A stretch of 64,000 bases of DNA from contig CM042965.1 of NCBI GenBank assembly GCA_023678885.1, forward strand, positions 32,531,777-32,595,776. Direction: 5' to 3'. Below are positions 1-10,756 of the stretch, in pieces. The stretch comes from Pogostemon cablin. Lineage: Eukaryota; Streptophyta; Magnoliopsida; Lamiales; Lamiaceae. A program made the translations under genes and the position numbers. Each line of letters starts with the position of its first letter. The stretch's first letter is position 1. Under the pieces are notes generated by a model that saw only the letters and a program-made list of their open reading frames with translations, had not been told where the DNA came from and did no database searches.

Positions 1-428
1 CAATTTTCGCCGGATATTGGTCACGTGCGTTGCATGTGACTGATAAATTTGGGGGTTCCGGCGAAAATCTAGGGTTCCGGCGAAAATTGGGCAAAATTGA
101 AATAAAACTTATAGTTATGGGACAAAATCAATACAAATATCTTTTTTGGGACAAAATTTAAAGTTTAAAAAGTTATGGGACAAAAAAAAATTTTAACTCT
201 TGGGTTAATTCCTAAAAAATTCACCACCTTATTGGGAATTTTAAATCTATCACGACCTTTTATTTTTATCAATTCAATACACAATCTATTTAATATTTTC
301 AATTTTATCACGACCTTTTATTTTTGTCAATTCAATACGCGATCTATTTAATAATTTTAATTCTATCACAACTTTTATTTTTGCAATTTCGTAACCCACT
401 TATTTTATATTTTTCAATTCAATTAAAT

Positions 429-429
<1 letters not shown>

Positions 430-469
<40 letters not shown>
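430..469. repeat. ATT trinucleotide microsatellite
   Basis: Uninterrupted ATT repeat inside the left arm of the foldback. The right-arm counterpart is the AAT run at about 877-938. Confidence 0.9.
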
Positions 470-873
470 ATAGTGTTATTATTTTTAATAATAAAATTTA
501 TTTAAAAATTAATTAAAACACACAAGTCGATCATTTATTTCATAAAAAAAAAATTTCTGTATTTTTGTTATAATAAATTAACATTCGATTAAAAATTATC
601 TTAGTTGGTCGTCCTTTATGTAAAATAATTTTTAACCATAACAAATAAAATTCTGTTATTATTATTATTATTACTTTTGTTCGAACTTATCACTATTATT
701 ATATAGTAAATCCACAACTCTAATAAAAATATAATATAAATAAAATTATTTATTGAAAATTAAAATTTTATGGCAAAGGAAATCAATTAGTAACTAATTT
801 AAATTTAAAAATAAAAATAATTGGATGGAGTATTAATACCATTAATTAATAACTACATAGTTCTACTTTTATC

Positions 874-876
<3 letters not shown>

Positions 877-938
<62 letters not shown>
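877..938. repeat. AAT trinucleotide microsatellite
   Basis: Long AAT run facing the ATT run at 430-469 across the foldback centre. The two runs are complementary, so they would extend the hairpin stem. The apparent poly-isoleucine reading frame here is only this repeat. Confidence 0.9.
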
Positions 939-940
<2 letters not shown>

Positions 941-1480
941 ATTTAATTGAATTGAAAAAATAAAATAAGTGATGTATCAAATAGCAAAAAATAAAAGTTG
1001 TGATAGAATTGAAAATAATAAATAGATCGCGTATTAAATTGACAAAAATAAAAGTTCGTGAAAGAATTAAAAATATTAAATAGATCGTGTATTGAATTGA
1101 CAAAAATAAAAGGTCGTGATAGATTTAAAAACCCCAAGGTGGTAAATTTTTTTAGGAATTAACCCAAGAGTTAAAAGTTTTTTTTGTCCCATAACTTTTT
1201 AAACTTTAAATTTTATCCCAAAAAAGATATTTGTATCGATTTTATCCCATAAATATGAGTTTTCTTTCAATTTTGCCCAATTTTTGCCGGAACCCTAGAT
1301 TTTCGCCGGAACCCCAAATTCATCAGTCACGTGCAACGTACGTGACCAATATCCGGCAAAAATTGGACAAAATTGAAAGAAAACTCATAGTTATGGGACA
1401 AAATCGATACAAATATTTTTTTGTAACAAAATCTAAAATTTTAAATAGTTATGGGACAAAATAAATTTTTAACTCCTCGA

Positions 1481-2132
1481 TTTCATGTGTATCCGAGATT
1501 TTGTGTTAAAAGTTTTGATTTGTATCAAATTGAGGTTTACATTTTTTTAAGTGGGACCCACACAAAATAATTAACTATTCTACCTAACGTCCACAATCAA
1601 ATTAATACTCACTACCATTAAAATATTATCTTTCTTAATTTACGAGAAAATGTAAATCTTAATGGAGTATATGTGTTGCTTAAAATATAAGTTAAGCACA
1701 TTTTTACTCTATTAAAAAAATTACTAAAATAATTAAGATTTTAATTTTCGTTCAAACCTTTCAATATTACTCTGAATTCATTCCTTTTCAATTTTGCTCT
1801 GAATTCATCCGAAGGAAAATTTTAAATCAATTTCCTCTAAAAACTTTTGAAATACTTTTGAAATGAGTCGATTTGGTATATAAAAATTTACTACTATATC
1901 AAACCTTTCTAAGAAAAAAGAATAATTTTAGTGTGAATTTATAAGTTACAAGTTTGTTGGAAGTACGTTAAATCTATTTCTTCCCTTATTCCCTATATAT
2001 ATTCCTCTCTACCCTATCTCTACACATGAATAATATGAAGAAAAAGAATTCATACAACTGCCAGATAATGAGGAGGGTTCGTTTTCAAGCTTGAGCATCC
2101 GTAGTTTCGCGGAGAGAAACCAAGAAAGGGTG
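1481..2132 (+). promoter_or_regulatory. AT-rich upstream region and candidate TATA box of the DC1 gene
   Basis: No gene is seen in this stretch. A TATATATA run at 1994-2001 lies about 130 bases before the chosen DC1 start at 2133 and is followed by a pyrimidine-rich leader (cctctctaccctatctctac). Upstream ATGs at 2027 and 2036 open only a short frame that stops near 2092, so they would act as upstream ORFs. The assignment rests on position and composition only. Confidence 0.45.
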
Positions 2133-2556
2133 AAGATGAAGCATCACAAGCATGACTTGATACAACTTGAAGCTGATCATAATATTAATTCAGTTTGCGA
2201 TGTATGCACACAGCCCCTTAGTCTCACATCTCCATGTTACAAATGCCAGCTTCACAAGTGCCCTTTTACAGCCCACGAAATCTGTGCAAATCATCTTCCC
2301 ACAAGTATCAATGTCTACACCGGGTCCAAATCACGCGACTTGGTCCTTAAATACTGTGTGGGATCATTCTTTGATTCATTATTTAGTTGTAATTTCTATG
2401 ATCGACTTTACAATTGACATGCTTGCATGGATAGAGAAGTTCAGCTGGATCTAGAGTGCGCGGTGGCACCCAAGACTATCAAGCACTCGTCACACAAACG
2501 ACACCTTCTTTCTCAGATCAGCTTCATGGAGGAATCAACTCAACTCAAATGTTGCT

Positions 2557-2809
2557 TGTAGAAATTATAGAATTAAGAAGAAAATGTAGAAGAAACCATC
2601 GTAGAAAAGAGAGATTCCATGAAGCAGTTAGAAGATACAAGAGAGAAAATTGGTTTATTATTGTTGATCTGTTACATAATTAAAAGAGTAAAGCTCTTTA
2701 TAAAGAGTAAACTAACATCATCCCACAATTCTAAGTATGACATGTGTCTATGTAGAATCTTCCAAAGTGTGGTTGTGATAATAGAGAAAGCCTATTATAT
2801 ATTTCAACA
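2557..2809 (-). repeat. 3' LTR of Copia element 1
   Basis: A 253-bp direct repeat of 4565-4817. A polypurine tract (minus-strand AGGAGGGGG, 2810-2818) lies immediately inside it, marking this as the 3' LTR. Confidence 0.93.
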
Positions 2810-2869
2810 CCCCCTCCTCAAGTTGGAGCGTTGGTGAAAACCATGGCCAACTTGAAGCTTGCAAATCCT

Positions 2870-3180
2870 GTAAGCAGCAATCCAAGAAAACCAGAACCCA
2901 CAGCAATAGTAGCATAGTAGAAGTCATAGCAGTAGTTCATAAGCTTCAGAAAATCACAGTAGTAGATCATAGGTAGTTGCCATCAACAACAATATAGGTA
3001 GCAATAGCAATAGAAGTAGCAACAACAAGACTTAGCAGTCAATAATAGAGGTAGCAATAGCAATAGCATTCAATAGAAGTAGCATCAACAACACTTAGCA
3101 ACCAATAGTAGAGGTTGCAATAGCAATAGCATTCAATAGAAGTAGAAGTAGAAGTAGAAGTAGAAGTAGAAGCAAACAGT
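2870..3180 (-). repeat. Low-complexity 3' region of Copia element 1 (AGTAGCAATAG / GTAGAA repeats)
   Basis: Between the Gag stop and the polypurine tract the plus strand is built from short AGTAGCAATAGCAATAG-like units and ends in a clean GTAGAA hexamer run at about 3138-3172. No coding signal; probably slippage-derived sequence occupying the place where pol would be. Confidence 0.7.
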
Positions 3181-3205
3181 AGCAAGTCGCCATCATGTAT
3201 CCTTA

Positions 3206-4285
3206 TCAAAAGCAGAAATCTACAGCATCAGCAAAATGGACATGTTGTTCGTGAGGGTCTTGTGATGGTTTAGGTTGGGGCACTCCATTGGATTTAAAGT
3301 ACTTATTCATCTCTTGCTGGAAAAGAGTAGAGAAATCTGATGAAACATCGGAGGTCTTTAAATGAGAAAATGCATCAGAGGTGACAACGGAATTGACATG
3401 ATCTCGTTTGGCCTTGTAATCTTTATACCATTCTGGAAAACCATGCAGTTTAAAACAAGAAGACAACTCATATCCCGGACGACCACAATGATCACAGTAC
3501 ATTTTAGATTTCTCATCTCTAGTCAATTGATTAGCCCCCTTACCAACAGCAGTGCTATGATTAGAAAAGTTAGAACTCTTGACCAACATTGCAAATGTAT
3601 CAGGAGTGAAATGAATATCAACAGATTTGTGTCTCTCCGCTTGAATTATCATAGCATAAATCTTACTTACAGGAGGCAAAGGCTCCATAAGAAGAATTTG
3701 ATCCCAAATCGATTCATAAGTATCATTAAGCCCCATCAAAAACTCCAAGACCATAGTCTCCTGAGCATCAATAATAATGGCCTGTCTAAGTTCACATTTA
3801 TAGACTAATAAAGGCTTAAGACAAGCCAATTGATCCCAAAGGCTTTTAAGTCTAGTATTGTAACAAGCAACATAATTAGTCCCCTGACTAATGCCACTAA
3901 TCTCACGTCGTAATTGATAAATGAGAGGACCATTACTCTCGCCAAAACGTTGGGCTAAATCATCCCACAACTCTTTAGCAGAATTAGCAAACACAATAGA
4001 ATCAAAAATCTCTTTGGAGACACAGTTTAGGACCCAACTAATCACCAAACTATCAATACGTTTCCAATTGGGATAAACGGCATCCGTTTCAGAGGGAGAA
4101 GGAAATGTACCATCAATAAAACCAAGCTTCAACTTCGTGCTCAAAGCTAAAAGCATGGATCTCTTCCATGAAATGTAATTAGAGCCGGTAAGAAGATGAC
4201 TTACAAGTGTAATACCAGAGTGATCCGAGGGAGACAAATAAAGCGAATCGTTGATATTGGTAGTCGGAAAACCACTCGCCGTCAA
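3206..4285 (-). CDS. Copia-type Gag polyprotein (retrotransposon nucleocapsid)
   Basis: An open frame of 359 residues. The N-terminus (ITLVSHLLTGSNYISWKRSM) is the UBN2-type Gag motif of plant Copia elements, including the conserved NY-x-W-x-R. A central alpha-helical Gag segment follows (DLAQRFGESNGPLIYQLRRE). A CCHC-like zinc knuckle sits near residues 262-280 (YCDHCGRPGYELSSCFKLHG), which would bind RNA during particle assembly. The protein has no protease or integrase continuation, so it would need enzymes from a complete Copia element. The frame is uninterrupted, in contrast to the decayed Copia element next door. I used the first ATG of the frame, about 280 bases from the primer site. 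Confidence 0.88.
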   Translation of the reverse strand: MTASGFPTTNINDSLYLSPSDHSGITLVSHLLTGSNYISWKRSMLLALSTKLKLGFIDGTFPSPSETDAVYPNWKRIDSLVISWVLNCVSKEIFDSIVFANSAKELWDDLAQRFGESNGPLIYQLRREISGISQGTNYVACYNTRLKSLWDQLACLKPLLVYKCELRQAIIIDAQETMVLEFLMGLNDTYESIWDQILLMEPLPPVSKIYAMIIQAERHKSVDIHFTPDTFAMLVKSSNFSNHSTAVGKGANQLTRDEKSKMYCDHCGRPGYELSSCFKLHGFPEWYKDYKAKRDHVNSVVTSDAFSHLKTSDVSSDFSTLFQQEMNKYFKSNGVPQPKPSQDPHEQHVHFADAVDFCF

Positions 4286-4552
4286 TCGGAAAAAGAAGCA
4301 GCAACCATCAAAGAACCAATCGCAGAGGCAGATGTGCGAGTATTCGCTGCAGTAGAAGTACGATTAGTCGTTGCTTCAAGAACAGGCCACTCCTTATCCC
4401 ACTGATTCGCCATGTGCGGAAGCGAAATGAAGAACAGAAAAGAAATCCCCAAATCGAAAGAATCTCGTAGCAATCAAAACCAAGCAACAACCATAGCAAT
4501 AAAAAAGAAATTACTGTAGCAAATCGCAGCAATCAAAATGGATCGAAATCTA

Positions 4553-4564
4553 GCTCTGATACCA
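4553..4564 (-). other. Primer-binding site of Copia element 1 (initiator Met-tRNA type)
   Basis: Minus-strand TGGTATCAGAGC directly abuts the LTR end at 4565. This is the classic plant Copia site complementary to the 3' end of initiator tRNA-Met. Confidence 0.93.
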
Positions 4565-4817
4565 TGTAGAAATTATAGAATTAAGAAGAAATTGTAGAAG
4601 AAACCATCATAGAAAAGAGAGATTCCATGAAGCAATTAGAAGATACTAGAGAGAAAACTGGTTTATTATTGTTGTTCTATTACAGAATTAAAAGAGTAAA
4701 GCTCTTTATAAAGAGTAAACTAACTTCATCCCACAATTCTAAGTATGACACGTGTCTATCAAGAATCTTCCAAAGTGTGGTTGTGATAATAGAGAAAGCC
4801 TATTATATATTTCAACA
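4565..4817 (-). repeat. 5' LTR of Copia element 1
   Basis: A 253-bp partner of 2557-2809, followed by the target duplication TTGCT at 4818-4822. Confidence 0.93.
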
Positions 4818-5368
4818 TTGCTCCCTAAAGTCCAAGCTTGTCGTGTACAAGTGTGTCATCTGTAGTGATTTTAGTATACATGTCAGGTGTGCTCTGCTGC
4901 TTAAATGGACTAGCCATAAGTTCGACCACCATCCTCTGGAGTTGATAATGAGTATGACGAGGGATGATGGCCACAAACAAAACTTGTACTGCGAGTTCCG
5001 TGAGGATGAAATCGATCTTAAGTTGTGGTACTATGGTTGTACCATCTGCCAACATTACTTTCATATTAATTGTCTTCCCTCCGTGGGGCATATGTCCAAG
5101 CTTAAGTTTGGAAGAACTCATGATGAATGCTTACTCCATAGACATCCCCTCATTTTTACTGGGATGCTTACCATGGATTCAATGAGAGGTGTGTGGTTTG
5201 CAATAACATCATTAGAGGGTTTGCAGATGTTGAAAAGGCTCTGCATTGCTCTACCTGGAATATTTGGATTCACTTATCTTGTGGGTTAAGTACAACTTTG
5301 GCCCGATACAAAGATTTTCCAATTTCGGCTCTATACAAAGATTTTCCTATCACTCATCAATGGGTCCA

Positions 5369-5821
5369 TGTAGGAGTAAAAGGTTGGAGGAATATGTATA
5401 GGTATTTGTGGACGGTCTAGGAATTGGTGAGTAGGGTGAACAAAATGTGATAGAAGGAATTTGAGGAAGAGAACAAGGTTTGGGATAAATTTTAAACTTT
5501 ATTGGTTGTATTTCTTCTACATCAAAATGTAACACCATCCACCTATTTATACTATCCAATGGTGAATTCTCAAGCATTCTAGATAATTCTACATTAACTC
5601 CTAATTAATCTAGATATTTCACTAATTTGATCACATGTGTTTTCCAGAGTGTTCTTTCACTAATTATTCTAAATCATTCTTTCTCATTCTCCTAATATCC
5701 ATACATTCTAGAAATTTCTAGTCTACAACTATCACCACCATTCTAGAATATTCACATCTTCTCAATTATTCTAGTATTCTCTTGTCATCTTCACATGCAA
5801 AATTAAGTTTACTATCCAATA
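5369..5821 (-). repeat. 3' LTR of Copia element 2
   Basis: A 453-bp direct repeat of 9816-10268. The adjoining polypurine tract, minus-strand AAGAGGGGG (5822-5830), identifies it as the 3' LTR. Confidence 0.93.
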
Positions 5822-5828
5822 CCCCCTC

Positions 5829-7220
5829 TTAAACTTGATTTTGAAGTCCAAGCTTACTTCGTAATCTTGCGAATTCTTCATACTTGAGCGGCTTCATGAA
5901 AATATTGGCTACTTGATCTTGTGATTTGACATACTCCACTTGAACTTCTTTCTTTGCAATACATTCTCTGATATAGTGGAAACGAGTATCTATGTATTTG
6001 CTTCGATTATGAAATACTGGATTCTTCGCCAACGCAATCGCCGATTTATTATCCATATAAATTCTCGTCGGTGTCTCTTGTGTCCATCCGAGCTCCCGTA
6101 ACAAACTCTTGAGCCATATAGCATGACAAACACTGGATGTGGCGGCTACGTACTCAGCTTCACATGTAGATAATGTGACAATTGGTTGCTTCTTCGACAT
6201 CCAAATGAAAGCAGTGTGTCCCATGAAGAACACAAATCCACTTGTACTTTTTTGATCATCACCATCTCCAGCCCAGTCGCTATCACTATATCCCACAAGC
6301 TCATATTTATTAGTATTTGAATAAAGTAGGCCATAGTTGAGCATACCTTTAAGATATCGAAGAGTTCTCTTTGCTGCCTTCAAATGCTTTGTGGTTGGAT
6401 TCTCCATAAATCTACTCACAAGCCCTGTTGCGTAGAGTATATCTGGCCTCGTGCAAGTTAAGTACCTTAGGCTTCCAACCAAACTTTTAAAGAACGTCGG
6501 ATCCACTTTTTCTCCATCTTCATGCTTGGATAGTTTACTTCCACACTCCACTGGGGTGTTTATTGCCTTGCAATCTTCCATTTTGAACTTCTTGAGGATC
6601 TCCTTCGTATAACCTTCTTGTGTGATGAAGATTCCTTCCTCAAGCTGCTTGACTTCAACTCCAAGATAATATGCCATGAGCCCAATATCCGTTATCTCAA
6701 ACTCTTTAGTCATGGCCTTCTTGAACTCTTCAAACATCTTTGTGTTGCTTTCTGTGAATATAAGATCATCCACATATAAGCATACAATTAAGACATCATC
6801 ACCTTTGACTTTGACGTAGAGGGCATGTTCATGTGGGCACTTAGTGAAACCATTCTCCCCCAAGTACTTGTCAATCCTGCTATTCCACGCCTTTGGTGAT
6901 TGTTTTATTCCGAATAGGGCCTTCTTCAACTTCAATACCTTTTCTTCTTGCCCTTTCACCTTGTAGCCTGGTGGTTGCTTGATGTAGACTTCATTATCAA
7001 GTACACCATTCAAGAAAGCTGACTTCACGTCCATCTGATAGATTTTCCATCTATTTTGGGCTGCAAGAGAAATGATTAGTCTGATTGTTTCTAGGAGAGC
7101 GACTGGAGCGAATACCTCATCATAATCGATTCCATCTCTTTGACTATATCCTTTAGCGACAAGCCTTGCTTTATATGTCTCTACTTCACCCTTGGAGTTC
7201 TTCTTCTCTTTATACACCAC
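5829..7220 (-). pseudogene. Copia reverse transcriptase and RNase H domain
   Basis: A frame of 463 residues equal to the C-terminal part of a Copia polyprotein. RT landmarks: KARLVAKGYSQRDGIDYDEVFAP near the start, MDVKSAFLNG (first catalytic Asp), QPPGY, LKKALFGIKQSPKAW, and the active site YVDDL (about residue 150). The RNase H part has the motifs YSDSDWAG, KSTSGFVF, STCEAEY and MDNKSAIALAKNP. It ends within the normal Copia C-terminus. The frame is intact over this part but cut from integrase by stops near 7220-7265, so no complete polyprotein can be made. It would reverse-transcribe element RNA in the cytoplasmic particle. Confidence 0.9.
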
Positions 7221-7264
7221 TTAACTCCAATGGCCTTGTGATCCTTTGGCAATATTGCAAGCTC

Positions 7265-8700
7265 TCACGTATCATTCTTCTCAATGGCCTTAATTTCCTC
7301 GTCAATTGCATCTCTCCATCTTTTGCTTTGTGTAGCCTCCTCAAAAGTTACTGGCTCACAATTAGCAAATAAGCAAAGTAAGGTGAGATCCTTTAACCTT
7401 TCAGTCTCATCATAGATCTCATGCAGGCTCCTCACACGCGATGCACTTCTTTCATTCAGGAAAGATGGTGGCGAGTCTCCAACTTCTCTTGCTGGTGAAG
7501 CAGGTGGAGTTACTGCCTCTTCACCTTCAGCTGCTTGCTCCAAATCTTCTTCATCTTTAAATTGTGGAGTTATAAAGTTGTGACATTGATGTTGGAACTA
7601 AAATCCCAAGCACCTTCTTCATCGAACTCCACATCTCGACTTATCACACTTTTCTTTGTGAGGGGATTATATAACTTGTAACCTTTAGAGTTAGAGTCAT
7701 ATCCGATGAATATGTATGCCTCACTCTTATCGTCGAGCTTTCTTCTTGTCTCTTCTGCCACGTGAGCATATGCTTTGCTCCCAAATACTCTTAGATGAGT
7801 GATTCCAGACTTTCTCCCACTCCATGCTTCTTGTGGAGTCTTTCTCCACACACTCCGAGTTGAAGATCGATTGGACAGGTACACCGAGCACGCCACTGCT
7901 TCTGCCCAAAATTCTTTTAGAATATTCTTCGTCTTTAACATGCTGCGTACCATCTCCACTATGGTTCTATTCTTCCTTTCCGCCACATCATTTTGTTGAG
8001 GAGATCTTGGAACAGTAAGAGGCCTTCGAATCTCATTTGCTTCGCAATACGCCATAAACTTCTTTGATGTGAATTCACCACCTCGATCGGTTCTCATGGA
8101 TTTGATTTCTAGCCCACTCTCCTTTTCAACGGTTTTTCTAGAATAATCATCAATGAAGAGTAAGAAATAATTTTTGTTACCAAGAGAGCTTGGTTTGATT
8201 GGCCCACACATATCGGCATGGATCAACTCCAACGGCTTCTTTGCTCGCGAGGATGACTCCTTTGGGAATGGCCTTGTAGCTTGCTTCCCTAGTATACATC
8301 CTTCACATAGTTGGTAGGGATGCTTGATGGATGGTAATACTCTTACCATTTCCTTCCTTGATAACAACTCCAATCCTCCAAAATTTAAGTGCCCAAACCG
8401 AAGGTGCCATAACCAAGACTTATCCTTAAAGCAAGCTTTAAGGCATTTTGCCACATCATTTCGAATATTTAGTAGAAACATTCTATTCTTCGATATTGGC
8501 ACACTTGCTATCAAATTATTTTCCTTATCTCTTATTGAAAGGTTATAATCCTTCAAGTGAATGTCATAACCTTTCTCTAAGAGTTGTCCCAAACTTAAAA
8601 TATTATTTTTCATGTTGGGAACATAATAAATATTTGAGATAAAATCATGACCTCTAATTTTAAGTAAATCAAAATTTTCTCTTTTCCTTTTATCGGAATT
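7265..8700 (-). pseudogene. Copia integrase with GAG-pre-integrase domain, internally deleted
   Basis: The main frame is 7570-8613 (347 residues); a linker frame follows at 7265-7543. The GAG-pre-integrase zinc motif is visible (WHLRFGH, then CEGCILGKQ). The integrase core shows the first Asp (HADMCGP), the second Asp (RTDRGGEF) and the Glu (AERKNRT). Between the first and second Asp the protein runs FIDDYSRKTVEKESG, where Copia integrases normally have about 25-30 more residues, so a piece of the catalytic core is missing in frame. The C-terminal FGSKAYAHV and EFDEEGAWDF match the Copia post-core region. The domain is probably non-functional. Confidence 0.87.
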
Positions 8701-8731
8701 TTAGATTCATCGCCAAATGAGACATTGCCAC

Positions 8732-9777
8732 TTACCGATTCATCCAACTCCATGAACATGCTCCTTTTGCCATACATGTGATTGTTTGCTCCCGTATCGA
8801 GGTATCAAGTATCATCTTGTCTTTTATTTTCTCCTTTGTACCCAAGAGCACACTTGCATTTTCTTTCTTCTTTCTCTCAACGAAGTTGGACTTCTCTTGA
8901 ACCTTTTGTTTTGTTTTCCAACACTCGGAAGCATAATGCCCAAATCTATCACAATTATAGCATTTTATAGAAGATTTATCGTACCTCAATTTTGGGTTGC
9001 TCCTTCCTCGACCAAATTCTTTTTTCTCTCAATGATTTTCATAGCCTCCTCGTCCACGTCCACGGCCTCGACCTTGTCTTTGGCCTCGACTTTGACTGCT
9101 ACTTGGGCTTTCGTCTTTCTCCTTTGCACTCACTTGCAATTTTAACAATTGTTCCACCATATCTTGCTTTCGTTTTTGTTTCTCTTCATAAGCTTGTAAT
9201 GACCCCATTAAGAGATCAATTGGATCTCCTTCAAATTTTTAGTCTCCTCAATAGTCACCACAATATGCTCAAATTTGGGAATTATCGAACGTAATATTTT
9301 CTACATTATTCTAACATCCTCCAATTTTTCACCATTTCTTTTCATTTGATTAGAGACCGCCAAAACTCTTGTAAAATAATCCAAAATAGATTCGGACTTC
9401 TTCATATGTAGGGACTCAAATTCACCTCTTAAAGTTTGAAGGCGTACCTTTTTAACTTGATCGGCTCCTTTGCATGACACTTGGAGCTTATCCCATGCTT
9501 CCTTGGCGGTAGTTGCACTCGAGATTTTCTCGAAGTCATCATCTCCCAATGCTTGGTAGATGAGGAAGAGAGCCTTCTTGTCCCTCTTTCTTGAATCTCT
9601 CAACTTATCCTTTAGTTGTTGAGATAGTGTCGTCTCGTCTTTCGGTTGCTCGTACTCTTTCTCTACAATCTCCCAAACGTCATGAGCGCCTAGGAGTGCT
9701 TTCATCTTGATACTCCAATTATCAAAGTTGCTCTTGTTGAGCAACGGGACTTGAAAGGATTGAAGGTTATTGACCAT
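8732..9777 (-). pseudogene. Copia Gag with zinc knuckle, frameshifted
   Basis: The first piece, 9301-9777, begins MVNNLQSFQVPLLNKSNFDN and carries the UBN2-type Gag motifs NFDNWSIKMKALLG, DVWEIVE and AKEAWDKLQ. The second piece, 8732-8989, holds the CCHC zinc knuckle CYNCDRFGHYASEC. A stop or frame change lies between them near 9301. The start at 9777 lies just inside the primer site, as expected for Copia. Confidence 0.88.
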
Positions 9778-9800
9778 CTCTCATAGGAGGATCGTATGGC

Positions 9801-9812
9801 TCTGATACCACT
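9801..9812 (-). other. Primer-binding site of Copia element 2 (initiator Met-tRNA type)
   Basis: Minus-strand TGGTATCAGAGC, three bases from the LTR at 9816. Confidence 0.93.
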
Positions 9813-9815
9813 TTG

Positions 9816-10268
9816 TAGGAGTAAAAGGTTGGAGGGATATGTGTAGGTATTTGTGGACGGTTGTAGGAATTGATGAGTAGGGTGAACAAAATGTGATAGA
9901 AGGAATTTGAGGAAGAGAACAAGGTTTAGGATAAACTTTAAACTTTATTGGTTGTATTTCTTCTACATCAAAATGTTACACCATCCACCTATTTATACTA
10001 TCCAATGGTGGATTCTCAAGCATTCTAGATAATTCTACATTAACTCCTAATTAATCTAGATATTTCACTAATTTGATCACATGTATTTTCTAGAGTGTTC
10101 TTTCACTACATTATTCTAGATCATTCTTTCTCATTCTCCTAATATCCATACATGCTAGAAATTTCTAGTCTACAACTATCTCCACCATTCTAGAACATTC
10201 ACATCTTCTCAATTATTCTAGTATTCTCTTGTCATCTTCACATGCAAAACTAAGTTTACTATCCAACA
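9816..10268 (-). repeat. 5' LTR of Copia element 2
   Basis: A 453-bp partner of 5369-5821, followed by the target duplication GTCCA at 10269-10273. Confidence 0.93.
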
Positions 10269-10286
10269 GTCCAGTCTCATCTTTAG

Positions 10287-10756
10287 TCCATACTCCATAA
10301 AAGCATGCAATTAATTGCATTTTTAGTCTCAAAAGAGTTTAAATTCATAATTTTCCAAAAATTATCATCCCAAAGCAACTTATATCATATTAAAATTGCC
10401 AAATTTTCACTACTTTCTTTCTTCTTTTTTTTAACAAATTAACATAGTCAATTACGATTATATCACATCAAGCATACTTCCACATAGTACTTAGGACAAC
10501 AATAATCTTAAGTATTATTAAACATTCTTAAAATAAAAGGTAACAACACCTTTTTTTTAGCAAATATTCGCCGGGTATCTAGGAGATTTTATGACGTATC
10601 CTCACAACCAATTAACCACATGCCCTGCGATGGATTATTTTTGTTTCTTCGTTGGATCACAGCACAATCCTGATTCATTTCCTACATCGAATGTACGGGA
10701 TACAACTAGTGTTTTTTGGACAGAAAATATTAAGATGTATCTCGTACAAGAAGGTG
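10287..10756. other. Intergenic AT-rich stretch
   Basis: No gene or repeat boundary is recognised here. The 81-residue frame at 10591-10836 has no recognisable motif and runs into the hairpin that follows. Confidence 0.5.

Larger units (their letters stand above)
1..1365. repeat. AT-rich foldback (inverted-repeat) element, left end cut by the window
   Basis: The sequence from base 1 to about 450 recurs as its reverse complement from about 930 to 1365. Both arms carry the same ordered landmarks: a CGCCGGATATTGG block, a 'gggttccggcgaaaat' block, a 'ttatgggacaaaat' block, and 'tctatcacgaccttttattt' phrases. Mismatches are scattered, so the arms are old. The centre is AT-rich with ATT/AAT triplet runs. 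At 1366-1480 the 'gacaaaattgaaagaaaactcatagttatgggac' block occurs again in direct orientation relative to bases 90-200, so the structure is compound. No coding capacity is visible. The outer target duplication cannot be read because the left end lies at the window edge. Confidence 0.75.
2557..4817 (-). mobile_element. Copia LTR retrotransposon 1, gag-only, non-autonomous
   Basis: The element is 2,261 bp, with LTRs of exactly 253 bp each (2557-2809 and 4565-4817) that begin TGTAGAAATT and end TTTCAACA. It is flanked by a perfect 5-bp duplication TTGCT (2552-2556 and 4818-4822). The minus-strand primer site TGGTATCAGAGC (4553-4564) abuts the right LTR, so the right LTR is the 5' LTR. The internal region codes only for Gag; protease, integrase and RT are absent. 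The two LTRs differ at roughly a dozen positions, so the insertion is not recent. It sits antisense inside the DC1 pseudogene. Confidence 0.95.
5369..10268 (-). mobile_element. Copia LTR retrotransposon 2, full length, decayed coding region
   Basis: The element is 4,900 bp, with two 453-bp LTRs (5369-5821 and 9816-10268) starting TGTAGGAGTA and ending ATCCAACA; the 3' LTR terminus is mutated to ATA. The 5-bp duplication GTCCA is at 5364-5368 and 10269-10273. The minus-strand primer site (9801-9812) and polypurine tract (5822-5830) are both present. Gag, zinc knuckle, integrase and RT/RNase H are recognisable in the usual Copia order but lie in several frames separated by stops. The Gag and Pol text resembles the Tork/TNT1-type group, a tentative placement. 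It is inserted antisense in the DC1 gene. Confidence 0.95.
2133..10286 (+). pseudogene. DC1-domain (Cys/His-rich C1-like) protein gene, broken by two Copia insertions and frameshifts
   Basis: Three fragments read as one gene: 2133-2556, 4818-5368 and 10274-10286. The first begins MKHHKHDLIQLE and carries a DC1 signature (CDVCTQPL, then YKCQLHKCPF, then H.ICA). After a frame change comes DLECAVAPKTIKHSSHK. The second fragment has VVYKCVICSDFSIHVRCA and YYGCTICQHYFHINC. Near 5170 one base is missing (an 'actgggatgc' where the family frame needs an extra G), after which CVVCNNIIRG and HIHLSCG-like text follow. The third fragment supplies a short tail and stop (TAG 10284-10286). DC1 proteins are plant zinc-binding, lipid- or redox-signalling related proteins of largely unknown function. 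Two antisense Copia elements, at 2557 and 5369, have 5-bp duplications TTGCT and GTCCA inside the coding sequence. With two frameshifts besides, the gene is almost certainly dead. Confidence 0.85.

Noticed and set aside
846..1103. 85-codon frame with a poly-isoleucine run
   Set aside because: Translation of the AAT/ATT microsatellite and AT-rich foldback.
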